This document shows positions 50,382 through 63,783 of a stretch of DNA of 64,000 nt, one piece after another. This stretch comes from Dichetophora obliterata (Eukaryota > Arthropoda > Insecta > Diptera > Sciomyzidae), in assembly GCA_963920525.1 (NCBI GenBank), contig OY986439.1, positions 377,001 through 441,000 of the forward strand, in the 5' to 3' direction. The notes under the pieces were generated by a model. It was not told the origin of the DNA. It did no database searches and worked only from the letters and a program-made list of their open reading frames with translations. Position 1 is the stretch's first letter. Each line of letters opens with the position of its first letter. A program made the translations under genes and the position numbers.

Positions 50382-52989
50382 AAATAAAAATTGAAAAAAA
50401 ATGGCACATGAAATTTACATGAAATCTAATTTTTAAAATTATTTTAAGGATACAGTCTTGTGGGCAGTAGCTTAAGGAACATTTTGATGCATAAATCGTC
50501 CTTTTATGATGTATGGTTTAGAAGTTATGGCTAAAAAATCAAAAAAATCGCACGAAACCACGTCAAAAACTATGATTCATGTAAAAAATTTAAACTAAGA
50601 TTCTTGAAAAAAAATCAAATTCCAGAAAACTTTTTTCTGAATATGCAATCTTGTGTATATATGTATTAGAAACAATTTGGTGTATAAATCGTCCTTGTAG
50701 GATGTATGGTTTGGGAGTTATGACGGAAAAAGCACATGTTTTTGGCCAGCTTCCACTCCAAAAAGTGTTCTACAACTCCTAAACTACAAGAGATAGAGCA
50801 AACGGCATTTGGACAAAGGAGTATCCCTTCTTAAGGACGAGGACCTGGTGCTCATTTAAATGCATGAATCGTCCTTATCTGATATGTAGTTTTTATTTTA
50901 GAAAATAAATAAAAAAAATAAAAATTGACAAAAAAGGGCACATGAAATTAACATGAAATCTAATTTTTAAAATTATTTTAAGGATACAGTCTTGTGGGCA
51001 GTAGCTTAAGGAACATTTTGATGCATAAATTGTCCTTTTATGATGTATGGTTTAGAAGTTATGGCTAAAAAATCTAAAAAATCGCACAAAACCACGTCAA
51101 AAACTATGATTCATGTAAAAAATTTTAAATAAGATTCTTGAAAAAAAATCAAATTCCAGAAAACTTTTTTCTGAATATGCAGTCTTGTGTATATATGTAT
51201 TAGAAACAATTTGGTGTATAAATCGTCCTTGTAGGATGTATGGTTTGGGAGTTATGACGGAAAAAGCACATGTTTTTGGCCAGCTTCCACTCCAAAAAGT
51301 GTTCTACAACTCCTAAGCTACAAGAGAAAGAGCAAAATGCATTTGGACAAAGGAGTATCCCTTCTTAAGGACGAGGACCTGGTGCTCATTTTAATGCATG
51401 AATCGTCCTTATCTGATATGTAGTTTTTATTTTAGAAAATAAATATAAAAAATAAAAATTGACAAAAAAGGGCACATGAAATTAACATGAAATCTAATTT
51501 TTAAAATTATTTTAAGGATACATTCTTGTGGACAATAGCTTAAGGAACATTTTGATGCATAAATCGTCCTTTTATGATGTATGGTTTAGAAGTTATGGCT
51601 AAAAAATCAAAAAATCGCAAAAAACCACGTCAAAAACAATGATTCATGTAAAAAATTTTAACTAAGTTTCTTGAAAAAAAAAAATCAAATTCCAGAAAAC
51701 TTTTTTCTGAATATGCAGTCTTGTGTATATATGTATTAGAAACAATTTGGTGTATAAATCGTCCTTGTAGGATGTATGGTTTGGGAGTTATGACGGAAAA
51801 AGCACATGTTTTTGGCCAGCTTCCACTCCAAAAAGTGTTCTACAACTCCTAAACTACAAGAGATAGAGCAAACGGCATTTGGACAAAGGAGTATCCCTTC
51901 TTAAGGACGAGGACCTGGTGCTCATTTAAATGCATGAATCGTCCTTATCTGATATGTAGTTTTTATTTTAGAAAATTAATAAAAAAAATAAAAATTGACA
52001 AAAAAGGGCACATGAAATTAACATGAAATCTAATTTTTAAAATTATTTTAAGGATACATTCTTGTGGACAATAGCTTAAGGAACATTTTGATGCATAAAT
52101 CGTCCTTTTATGATGTATGGTTTAGAAGTTATGGCTAAAAAAACAAAAAATCGCAAAAAACCACGTCAAAAACTATGATTCATGTAAAAAATTTTAACTA
52201 AGTTTCTTGAAAAAAAAAAATCATATTCCAGAAAACTTTTTTCTGAATATGCAGTCTTGTGTATATATGTATTAGAAACAATTTGGTGTATAAATCGTCC
52301 TTGTAGGATGTATGGTTTGGGAGTTATGACGGAAAAAGCACATGTTTTTGGCCAGCTTCCACTCCAAAAAGTGTTCTACAACTCCTAAACTACAAGAGAT
52401 AGAGCAAACGGCATTTGGACAAAGGAGTATCCCTTCTTAAGGACGAGGACCTGGTGCTCATTTAAATGCATGAATCGTCCTTATCTGATATGTAGTTTTT
52501 ATTTTAGAAAATAAATAAAAAAAATAAAAATTGACAAAAAAGGGCACATGAAATTAACATGAAATCTAATTTTTAAAATTATTTTAAGGATACAGTCTTG
52601 TGGGCAGTAGCTTAAGGAACATTTTGATGCATAAATCGTCCTTTTATGATGTATGGTTTAGAAGTTATGGCTAAAAAATCAAAAAATCGCACAAAACCAC
52701 GTCAAAAACTATGATTCATGTAAAAAATTTAAACTAAGATTCTTGAAAAAAAATCAAATTCCAGAAAACTTTTTTCTGAATATGCAGTCTTGTGTATATA
52801 TGTATTAGAAACAATTTGGTGTATAAATCGTCCTTGTAGGATGTATGGTTTGGGAGTTATGACGGAAAAAGCACATGTTTTTGGCCAGCTACCACTCCAA
52901 AAAGTGTTCTACAACTCCTAAACTACAAGAGATAGAGTAAACGGCATTTGGACAAAGGAGTATCCCTTCTTAAGGACGAGGACCTGGTG

Positions 52990-55900
52990 CTCATTTTAAT
53001 GCATTAATCGTCCTTATCTGATATGTAGTTTTTATTTTAGAAAATAAATAAAAAAAAATAAAAATTGACAAAAAATGGCACATGAAATTTACATGAAATC
53101 TAATTTTTAAAATTATTTTAAGGATACAGTCTTGTGGGCAGTAGCTTAAGGAACATTTTGATGCATAAATCGTCCTTTTATGATGTATGGTTTAGAAGTT
53201 ATGGCTAAAAAATCAAAAAAATCGCACGAAACCACGTCAAAAACTATGATTCATGTAAAAAATTTAAACTAAGATTCTTGAAAAAAAATCAAATTCCAGA
53301 AAACTTTTTTCTGAATATGCAGTCTTGTGTATATATGTATTAGAAACAATTTGGTGTATAAATCGTCCTTGTAGGATGTATGGTTTGAGAGTTATGACGG
53401 AAAAAGCACATGTTTTTGGCCAGCTTCCACTCCAAAAAGTGTTCTACAACTCCTAATCTACAAGAGAAAGAGCAAAATGCATTTGGACAAAGGAGTATCC
53501 CTTCTTAAGGACGAGGACCTGGTGCTCATTTTAATGCATGAATCGTCCTTATCTGATATGTAGTTTTTATTTTAGAAAATAAATATAAAAAATAAAAATT
53601 GACAAAAAAGGGCACATGAAATTAACATGAAATCTAATTTTTAAAATTATTTTAAGGATACAGTCTTGTGGGCAGTAGCTTAAGGAACATTTTGATGCAT
53701 AAATCGTCCTTTTATGATGTATGGTTTAGAAGTTATGGCTAAAAAATCAAAAAAATCGCACGAAACCACGTCAAAAACTATGATTCATGTAAAAAATTTA
53801 AACTAAGATTCTTGAAAAAAAATCAAATTCCAGAAAACTTTTTTCTGAATATGCAGTCTTGTGTATATATGTATTAGAAACAATTTGGTGTATAAATTGT
53901 CCTTGTAGGATGTATGGTTTGGGAGTTATGACGGAAAAAGCACATGTTTTTGGCCAGCTTCCACTCCAAAAAGTGTTCTACTACTCCTAAGCTACAAGAG
54001 AAAGAGCAAAATGCATTTGGACAAAGGAGTATCCCTTCTTAAGGACGAGGACCTGGTGCTCATTTTAATGCATGAATCGTCCTTATCTGATATGTAGTTT
54101 TTATTTTAGAAAAAAAATATAAAAAATAAAAATTGACAAAAAAGGGCACATGAAATTAACATGAAATCTAATTTTTAAAATTATTTTAAGGATACAGTCT
54201 TGTGGGCAGTAGCTTAAGGAACATTTTGATGCATAAATCGTCCTTTTATGATGTATGGTTTAGAAGTTATGGCTAAAAAATCAAAAAAATCGCACAAAAC
54301 CACGTCAAAAACTATGATTCATGTAAAAAATTTTAACTAAGATTCTTGAAAAAAAATCAAATTCCAGAAAACTTTTTTCTGAATATGCAGTCTTGTGTAT
54401 ATATGTATTAGAAACAATTTGGTGTATAAATCGTCCTTGTAGGATGTATGGTTTGGGAGTTATGACGGAAAAAGCACATGTTTTTGGCCAGCTTCCACTC
54501 CAAAAAGTGTTCTACAACTCCTAAACTACAAGAGATAGAGTAAACGGCATTTGGACAAAGGAGTATCCCTTCTTAAGAACGAGGACCTGGTGCTCATTTT
54601 AATGCATGAATCGTCCTTATCTGATATGTAGTTTTTATTTTAGAAAATAAATAAAAAAAATAAAAATTGACAAAAAAGGGCACATGAAATTAACATGAAA
54701 TCTAATTTTTAAAATTATTTTAAGGATACATTCTTGTGGACAATAGCTTAAGGAACATTTTGATGCATAAATCGTCCTTTTATGATGTATGGTTTAGAAG
54801 TTATGGCTAAAAAATCAAAAAATCGCAAAAAACCACGTCAAAAACTATGATTCATGTAAAAAATTTTAACTAAGTTTCTTGAAAAAAAAAAATCAAATTC
54901 CAGAAAACTTTTTTCTGAATATGCAGTCTTGTGTATATATGTATTAGAAACAATTTGGTGTATAAATCGTCCTTGTAGGATGTATGGTTTGGGAGTTATG
55001 ACGGAAAAAGCACATGTTTTTGGCCAGCTTCCACTCCAAAAAGTGTTCTACAACTCCTAAACTACAAGAGATAGAGCAAACGGCATTTGGACAAAGGAGT
55101 ATCCCTTCTAAAGGACGAGGACCTGGTGCTCATTTTAATGCATGAATCGTCCTTATCTGATATGTAGTTTTTATTTTAGAAAAAAAATATAAAAAATAAA
55201 AATTGACAAAAAAGGGCACATGAAATTAACATGAAATCTAATTTTTAAAATTATTTTAAGGATACAGTCTTGTGGGCAGTAGCTTAAGGAACATTTTGAT
55301 GCATAAATCGTCCTTTTATGATGTATGGTTTAGAAGTTATGGCTAAAAAATCAAAAAAATCGCACAAAACCACGTCAAAAACTATGATTCATGTAAAAAA
55401 TTTTAACTAAGATTCTTGAAAAAAAATCAAATTCCAGAAAACTTTTTTCTGAATATGCAGTCTTGTGTATATATGTATTAGAAACAATTTGGTGTATAAA
55501 TCGTCCTTGTAGGATGTATGGTTTGGGAGTTATGACGGAAAAAGCACATGTTTTTGGCCAGCTACCACTCCAAAAAGTGTTCTACAACTCCTAAACTACA
55601 AGAGATAGAGTAAACGGCATTTGGACAAAGGAGTATCCCTTCTTAAGGACGAGGACCTGGTGCTCATTTTAATGCATTAATCGTCCTTATCTGATATGTA
55701 GTTTTTATTTTAGAAAATAAATAAAAAAAAATAAAAATTGACAAAAAATGGCACATGAAATTTACATGAAATCTAATTTTTAAAATTATTTTAAGGATAC
55801 AGTCTTGTGGGCAGTAGCTTAAGGAACATTTTGATGCATAAATCGTCCTTTTATGATGTATGGTTTAGAAGTTATGGCTAAAAAATCAAAAAAATCGCAC

Positions 55901-58900
55901 GAAACCACGTCAAAAACTATGATTCATGTAAAAAATTTTAACTAAGATTCTTGAAAAAAAATCAAATTCCAGAAAACTTTTTTCTGAATATGCAGTCTTG
56001 TGTATATATGTATTAGAAACAATTTGGTGTATAAATCGTCCTTGTAGGATGTATGGTTTGAGAGTTATGACGGAAAAAGCACATGTTTTTGGCCAGCTTC
56101 CACTCCAAAAAGTGTTCTACAACTCCTAATCTACAAGAGAAAGAGCAAAATGCATTTGGACAAAGGAGTATCCCTTCTTAAGGACGAGGACCTGGTGCTC
56201 ATTTTAATGCATGAATCGTCCTTATCTGATATGTAGTTTTTATTTTAGAAAATAAATATAAAAAATAAAAATTGACAAAAAAGGGCACATGAAATTAACA
56301 TGAAATCTAATTTTTAAAATTATTTTAAGGATACAGTCTTGTGGGCAGTAGCTTAAGGAACATTTTGATGCATAAATCGTCCTTTTATGATGTATGGTTT
56401 AGAAGTTATGGCTAAAAAATCAAAAAAATCGCACGAAACCACGTCAAAAACTATGATTCATGTAAAAAATTTAAACTAAGATTCTTGAAAAAAAATCAAA
56501 TTCCAGAAAACTTTTTTCTGAATATGCAGTCTTGTGTATATATGTATTAGAAACAATTTGGTGTATAAATTGTCCTTGTAGGATGTATGGTTTGGGAGTT
56601 ATGACGGAAAAAGCACATGTTTTTGGCCAGCTTCCACTCCAAAAAGTGTTCTACTACTCCTAAGCTACAAGAGAAAGAGCAAAATGCATTTGGACAAAGG
56701 AGTATCCCTTCTTAAGGACGAGGACCTGGTGCTCATTTTAATGCATGAATCGTCCTTATCTGATATGTAGTTTTTATTTTAGAAAAAAAATATAAAAAAT
56801 AAAAATTGACAAAAAAGGGCACATGAAATTAACATGAAATCTAATTTTTAAAATTATTTTAAGGATACAGTCTTGTGGGCAGTAGCTTAAGGAACATTTT
56901 GATGCATAAATCGTCCTTTTATGATGTATGGTTTAGAAGTTATGGCTAAAAAATCAAAAAAATCGCACAAAACCACGTCAAAAACTATGATTCATGTAAA
57001 AAATTTTAACTAAGATTCTTGAAAAAAAATCAAATTCCAGAAAACTTTTTTCTGAATATGCAGTCTTGTGTATATATGTATTAGAAACAATTTGGTGTAT
57101 AAATCGTCCTTGTAGGATGTATGGTTTGGGAGTTATGACGGAAAAAGCACATGTTTTTGGCCAGCTTCCACTCCAAAAAGTGTTCTACAACTCCTAAACT
57201 ACAAGAGATAGAGTAAACGGCATTTGGACAAAGGAGTATCCCTTCTTAAGAACGAGGACCTGGTGCTCATTTTAATGCATGAATCGTCCTTATCTGATAT
57301 GTAGTTTTTATTTTAGAAAATAAATAAAAAAAATAAAAATTGACAAAAAAGGGCACATGAAATTAACATGAAATCTAATTTTTAAAATTATTTTAAGGAT
57401 ACATTCTTGTGGACAATAGCTTAAGGAACATTTTGATGCATAAATCGTCCTTTTATGATGTATGGTTTAGAAGTTATGGCTAAAAAATCAAAAAATCGCA
57501 AAAAACCACGTCAAAAACTATGATTCATGTAAAAAATTTTAACTAAGTTTCTTGAAAAAAAAAAATCAAATTCCAGAAAACTTTTTTCTGAATATGCAGT
57601 CTTGTGTATATATGTATTAGAAACAATTTGGTGTATAAATCGTCCTTGTAGGATGTATGGTTTGGGAGTTATGACGGAAAAAGCACATGTTTTTGGCCAG
57701 CTTCCACTCCAAAAAGTGTTCTACAACTCCTAAACTACAAGAGATAGAGCAAACGGCATTTGGACAAAGGAGTATCCCTTCTTAAGGACGAGGACCTGGT
57801 GCTCATTTTAATGCATGAATCGTCCTTATCTGATATGTAGTTTTTATTTTAGAAAAAAAATATAAAAAATAAAAATTGACAAAAAAGGGCACATGAAATT
57901 AACATGAAATCTAATTTTTAAAATTATTTTAAGGATACAGTCTTGTGGGCAGTAGCTTAAGGAACATTTTGATGCATAAATCGTCCTTTTATGATGTATG
58001 GTTTAGAAGTTATGGCTAAAAAATCAAAAAAATCGCACAAAACCACGTCAAAAACTATGATTCATGTAAAAAATTTTAACTAAGATTCTTGAAAAAAAAT
58101 CAAATTCCAGAAAACTTTTTTCTGAATATGCAGTCTTGTGTATATATGTATTAGAAACAATTTGGTGTATAAATCGTCCTTGTAGGATGTATGGTTTGGG
58201 AGTTATGACGGAAAAAGCACATGTTTTTGGCCAGCTTCCACTCCAAAAAGTGTTCTACAACTCCTAAACTACAAGAGATAGAGTAAACGGCATTTGGACA
58301 AAGGAGTATCCCTTCTTAAGAACGAGGACCTGGTGCTCATTTTAATGCATGAATCGTCCTTATCTGATATGTAGTTTTTATTTTAGAAAATAAATAAAAA
58401 AAATAAAAATTGACAAAAAAGGGCACATGAAATTAACATGAAATCTAATTTTTAAAATTATTTTAAGGATACATTCTTGTGGACAATAGCTTAAGGAACA
58501 TTTTGATGCATAAATCGTCCTTTTATGATGTATGGTTTAGAAGTTATGGCTAAAAAATCAAAAAATCGCAAAAAACCACGTCAAAAACTATGATTCATGT
58601 AAAAAATTTTAACTAAGTTTCTTGAAAAAAAAAAATCAAATTCCAGAAAACTTTTTTCTGAATATGCAGTCTTGTGTATATATGTATTAGAAACAATTTG
58701 GTGTATAAATCGTCCTTGTAGGATGTATGGTTTGGGAGTTATGACGGAAAAAGCACATGTTTTTGGCCAGCTTCCACTCCAAAAAGTGTTCTACAACTCC
58801 TAAACTACAAGAGATAGAGCAAACGGCATTTGGACAAAGGAGTATCCCTTCTTAAGGACGAGGACCTGGTGCTCATTTAAATGCATGAATCGTCCTTATC

Positions 58901-60000
58901 TGATATGTAGTTTTTATTTTAGAAAATAAATAAAAAAAATAAAAATTGACAAAAAAGGGCACATGAAATTAACATGAAATCTAATTTTTAAAATTATTTT
59001 AAGGATACAGTCTTGTGGGCAGTAGCTTAAGGAACATTTTGATGCATAAATCGTCCTTTTATGATGTATGGTTTAGAAGTTATGGCTAAAAAATCAAAAA
59101 ATCGCACAAAACCACGTCAAAAACTATGATTCATGTAAAAAATTTAAACTAAGATTCTTGAAAAAAATCAAATTCCAGAAAACTTTTTTCTGAATATGCA
59201 GTCTTGTGTATATATGTATTAGAAACAATTTGGTGTATAAATCGTCCTTGTAGGATGTATGGTTTGGGAGTTATGACGGAAAAAGCACATGTTTTTGGCC
59301 AGCTACCACTCCAAAAAGTGTTCTACAACTCCTAAACTACAAGAGATAGAGTAAACGGCATTTGGACAAAGGAGTATCCCTTCTTAAGGACGAGGACCTG
59401 GTGCTCATTTTAATGCATTAATCGTCCTTATCTGATATGTAGTTTTTATTTTAGAAAATAAATAAAAAAAAATAAAAATTGACAAAAAATGGCACATGAA
59501 ATTTACATGAAATCTAATTTTTAAAATTATTTTAAGGATACAGTCTTGTGGGCAGTAGCTTAAGGAACATTTTGATGCATAAATCGTCCTTTTATGATGT
59601 ATGGTTTAGAAGTTATGGCTAAAAAATCAAAAAAATCGCACGAAACCACGTCAAAAACTATGATTCATGTAAAAAATTTAAACTAAGATTCTTGAAAAAA
59701 AATCAAATTCCAGAAAACTTTTTTCTGAATATGCAGTCTTGTGTATATATGTATTAGAAACAATTTGGTGTATAAATCGTCCTTGTAGGATGTATGGTTT
59801 GGGAGTTATGACGGAAAAAGCACATGTTTTTGGCCAGCTTCCACTCCAAAAAGTGTTCTACAACTCCTAAGCTACAAGAGAAAGAGCAAAATGCATTTGG
59901 ACAAAGGAGTATCCCTTCTTAAGGACGAGGACCTGGTGCTCATTTTAATGCATGAATCGTCCTTATCTGATATGTAGTTTTTATTTTAGAAAATAAATAT
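52990..60000 (-). repeat. Right-arm higher-order repeat, ~2,673 bp (5 monomers) plus a 1,070-bp dimer
   Basis: Rare variants recur 2,673 bp apart: 'tggtttgaga' at 53,381 and 56,054, 'tggcacatgaaattt' at 53,076 and 55,749, 'agaaaaaaaatat' at 54,108 and 56,781 and at 55,178 and 57,851, and 'tcttaagaac' at 54,571 and 57,244. 'tcttaagaac' also appears at 58,314, 1,070 bp later, and the third 'tggcacatgaaattt' at 59,490 is 3,741 bp on. A two-monomer block was therefore duplicated again inside the second copy. Limits are approximate. Confidence 0.87.
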
Positions 60001-61471
60001 AAAAAATAAAAATTGACAAAAAAGGGCACATGAAATTAACATGAAATCTAATTTTTAAAATAATTTTAAGGATACATTCTTGTGGACAATAGCTTAAGGA
60101 ACATTTTGATGCATAAATCGTCTTTTTATGATGTATGGTTTAGAAGTTATGGCTAAAAAATCAAAAAATCGCAAAAAACCACGTCAAAAACAATGATTCA
60201 TGTAAAAAATTTTAACTAAGTTTCTTGAAAAAAAAAAATCAAATTCCAGAAATTTTTTTTCTGAATATGCAGTCTTGTGTATATATGTATTAGAAACAAT
60301 TTAGTGTATAAATCGTCCTTGTAGGATGTATGGTTTGGGAGTTATGACGGAAAAAGCACATGTTTTTGGCCAGCTTCCACTCCAAAAAGTGTTCTACAAC
60401 TCCTAAACTACAAGAGATAGAGCAAACGGCATTTGGACAAAGGAGTATCCCTTCTTAAGGACGAGGACTTGGTGCTCATTTTAATGCATTAATCGTCCTT
60501 ATCTGATATGTAGTTTTTATTTTAGAAAATAAATAAAAAAAATAAAAATTGACAAAAAATGGCACATGAAATTTACATGAAATCTAATTTTTAAAATTAT
60601 TTTAAGGATACAGTCTTGTGGGCAGTAGCTTAAGGAACATTTTGATGCATAAATCGTCCTTTTATGATGTATGGTTAAGAAGTTATAGCTAAAAAATAAA
60701 AAAAATCGCACAAAACCACGTCAAAAACTATGATTCATGTAAAAAATTTTAACTAAGATTCTTGAAAAAAAATCAAAATCCAGAAAACTTTTTTCTGAAT
60801 ATGCAGTCTTGTGTATATATGTATTAGAAACAATTTGGTGTATAAATCGTTCTTGTAGGATGTATGGTTTGGGAGTTATGACGGAAAAAGCACATGTTTT
60901 TGGCCAGCTACCACTCCAAAAAGTGTTCTACAACTCCTAAGCTACAAGAGAAAGAGCAAAATGCATTTGGACAAAGGAGTATCCCTTCCTAAGGACGAGG
61001 ACCTGGTGCTCATTTTAATGCATGAATCGTCCTTATCTGATATGTAGTTTTTATTTTAGAAAATAAATATAAAAAATAAAAATTGACAAAAAAGGGCACA
61101 TGAAATTAACATGAAATCTAATTTTTAAAATTATTTTAAGGATACATTCTTGTGGACAATAGCTTAAGGAACATTTTGATGCATAAATCGTCCTTTTATG
61201 ATGTATGGTTAAGAAGTTATAGCTAAAAAATAAAAAAAATCGCAAAAAACCACGTCAAAAACTATGATTCATGTAAAAAATTTTAACTAAGATTCTTGAA
61301 AAAAAATCAAATTCCAGAAAACTTTTTGGTGAATATGCAGTCTTGTGTATATATGTATTAGAAACAATTTGGTGTATAAATCGTCCTTGTAGGATGTATG
61401 GTTTGGGAGTTATGACGGAAAAAGCACATGTTTTTGGCCAGCTTCCACTCCAAAAAGTGTTCTACAACTCC

Positions 61472-61480
61472 TTTAGAGTT
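61472..61480. other. Junction between the two tandem repeat families
   Basis: The satellite ends in mid-monomer after 'ctacaactcct', and after a few bases ('ttagagtt') the second family begins with 'gtggcaaccc'. There is no sign of a transposon end or target duplication at the join. Confidence 0.75.
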
Positions 61481-61506
61481 GTGGCAACCCTATCCGCCAT
61501 CTTGAA

Positions 61507-61675
61507 TTTTAAAATTCTGACTTCAGATTCGAAATCAGCGACCCCTAAACACTAATAAATTACGTTTAAAATTCTTAAAATATTATTAGGTGGACATATT
61601 ATTAGGTGGCACCCCTATGATTTTGAAATTTTATAATTTTGAAATTCTGACGACGGATTCGGATTCAGTGACCCA
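61507..61675 (+). repeat. Diverged half-units inside the short unit
   Basis: 'aaaattctgacttcagattc' at 61,511 and 'gaaattctgacgacggattc' at 61,641 are related, and both continue into a 'cag' then 'gaccc' segment. They are 130 bp apart in a 255-bp unit. The short unit is therefore an ancient dimer of ~125-bp halves. Confidence 0.7.
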
Positions 61676-61805
61676 TATTTTGTGTATGATTTTTTTTTTG
61701 CCTTCCCCGAATTCTCAAAACTACAGAAAAAGAAGGTGGCAACCCTATCCACCATCTTGAATTTTAAAATTCTGACTTTAGATTCGAAATCAGCGACCCC
61801 TAAAC

Positions 61806-61840
61806 ACTAATAAATGACTACAAACTACAAAAAATAAAGG
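61806..61840 (+). repeat. Deleted short unit (104 bp)
   Basis: The sequence passes from 'taaatgac' directly to 'tacaaactacaaaaaataaagg', losing about 151 bp that would hold the second half-unit. This makes the 61,736 unit only 104 bp long. Confidence 0.8.
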
Positions 61841-61900
61841 TGGCAACCCTATCCACCATCTTGAATTTTAAAATTCTGACCTTAGATTCGAAATCAGCGA

Positions 61901-62164
61901 TAAAATTAATTTTGACCTTGAAAAAACACCCCAGATTAAACCGGATATTTTTTCCATAGCGACTCTCACAAAAGCCACATGGCGGCCATCATTAAAAAAT
62001 TGTCAACTCTGCGCCTCTCCTAAGCGGCCATTATACTTTTGTGGAAGGAGGAGGAGCCACAAAAACAGCCAGTGTTGTGCAAAAGTTTATGAGAAGTATA
62101 AGTGTTGTGTAAATTTGAAACCAGTTTCAATGCCTTCCTACACTCATTACCAATTCCTAGAGAA
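61901..62164 (+). repeat. 264-bp insert of long unit (copy 1)
   Basis: After 'aaatcagcga' the long unit carries 264 bp, replacing the ~60 bp found in short units. It is GC-richer in the middle ('catggcggccatc', 'aagcggccatt', 'ggaggaggagccac'). No terminal inverted repeats or coding motif are seen. Confidence 0.8.
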
Positions 62165-63091
62165 CCCTATGATTTTGAAATTTTATAATTTTGAAATTCT
62201 GACGACGGATTCGGATTCAGTGACCCATATTTTGCGTATGATTTTTTTTTGCCTTCCCCGAATTCTCAAAACTACAGAAAAAGAAGGTGGCAACCCTATC
62301 CGCCATCTTGAATTTTAAAATTCTGACTTCAGATTCGAAATCAGCGACCCCTAAACACTAATAAATGACGTTTAAAATTCTTACAAAGACATATTATTAG
62401 GTGGCACCCCTATGATTTTGAAATTTTATAATTTTGAAATTCTGACGACGGATTCGGATTCAGTGACCCATATTTTGTGTATGATTTTTTTTTTGCCTTC
62501 CCCGAATTCTCAAAACTACAGAAAAAGAAGGTGGCAACCCTATCCGCCATCTTGAATTTTAAAATTCTGACTTCAGATTCGAAATCAGCGACCCCTAAAC
62601 ACTAATAAATGACGTTTAAAATTCTTAAAATATTATTAGGTGGACATATTATTAGGTGGCACCCCTATGATTTTGAAATTTTATAATTTTGAAATTCTGA
62701 CGACGGATTCGGATTCAGTGACCCATATTTTGTGTATGATTTTTTTTTTGCCTTCCCCGAATTCTCAAAACTACAGAAAAAGAAGGTGGCAACCCTATCC
62801 GCCATCTTGAATTTTAAAATTCTGACTTCAGATTCGAAATCAGCGACCCCTAAACACTAATAAATGACGTTAAAAATTCTTAAAAAGACATATTATTAGG
62901 TGGCACCCCTATGATTTTGAAATTTTATAATTTTGAAATTCTGACGACGGATTCGGATTCAGTGACCCATATTTTGTGTATGATTTTTTTTTTGCCTTCC
63001 CCGAATTCTCAAAACTACAGAAAAAGAAGGTGGCAACCCTATCCACCATCTTGAATTTTAAAATTCTGACCTTAGATTCGAAATCAGCGAT

Positions 63092-63355
63092 AAAATTAAT
63101 TTTGACCTTGAAAAAACACCCCAGATTAAACCGGATATTTTTTCCATAGCGACTCTCACAAAAGCCACATGGCGGCCATCATTAAAAAATTGTCAACTCT
63201 GCGCCTCTCCTAAGCGGCCATTATACTTTTGTGGAAGGAGGAGGAGCCACAAAAACAGCCAGTGTTGTGCAAAAGTTTATGAGAAGTATAAGTGTTGTGT
63301 AAATTTGAAACCAGTTTCAATGCCTTCCTACACTCATTACCAATTCCTAGAGAAC
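63092..63355 (+). repeat. 264-bp insert of long unit (copy 2)
   Basis: Appears base-for-base the same as the first insert by eye, 1,191 bp away. The L-S-S-S block of about 1,190 bp (61,840 to 63,030) forms a higher-order unit, followed by L-S and a broken L. Confidence 0.8.
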
Positions 63356-63783
63356 CCTATGATTTTGAAATTTTATAATTTTGAAATTCTGACGACGGAT
63401 TCGGATTCAGTGACCCATATTTTGTGTATGATTTTTTTTTTGCCTTCCCCGAATTCTCAAAACTACAGAAAAAGAAGGTGGCAACCCTATCCGCCATCTT
63501 GAATTTTAAAATTCTGACTTCAGATTCGAAATCAGCGACCCCTAAACACTAATAAATGACGTTTAAAATTCTTAAAAAGACATACTATTAGGTGGCACCC
63601 CTATGATTTTGAAATTTTATAATTTTGAAATTCTGACGACGGATTCGGATTCAGTGACCCATATTTTGTGTATGATTTTTTTTTTTGCCTTCCCCGAATT
63701 CTCAAAACTACAGAAAAAGAAGGTGGCAACCCTATCCACCATCTTGAATTTTAAAATTCTGACCTTAGATTCGAAATCAGCGA

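Larger units (their letters stand above)
42916..61471 (-). repeat. 533-bp satellite array, right arm, distal part
   Basis: About 35 reverse-oriented monomers continue after the LINE. The same two subfamilies alternate in blocks, and a long A-run variant ('agtttcttg' followed by ten or more A) marks a subset (near 45,330, 51,670, 52,210, 54,880, 57,555, 58,625 and 60,230). Monomer spacing averages 534-535 bp because of these indels. The array stops at 'ctacaactcct' at 61,471, where the second repeat family starts. No gene is visible. Confidence 0.96.

Noticed and set aside
1..61471. Pure assembly artefact for the whole inverted structure
   Set aside because: The two arms carry different subfamilies, indels and higher-order blocks, so one is not a mirrored copy of the other. 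The junction itself still needs a spanning read.
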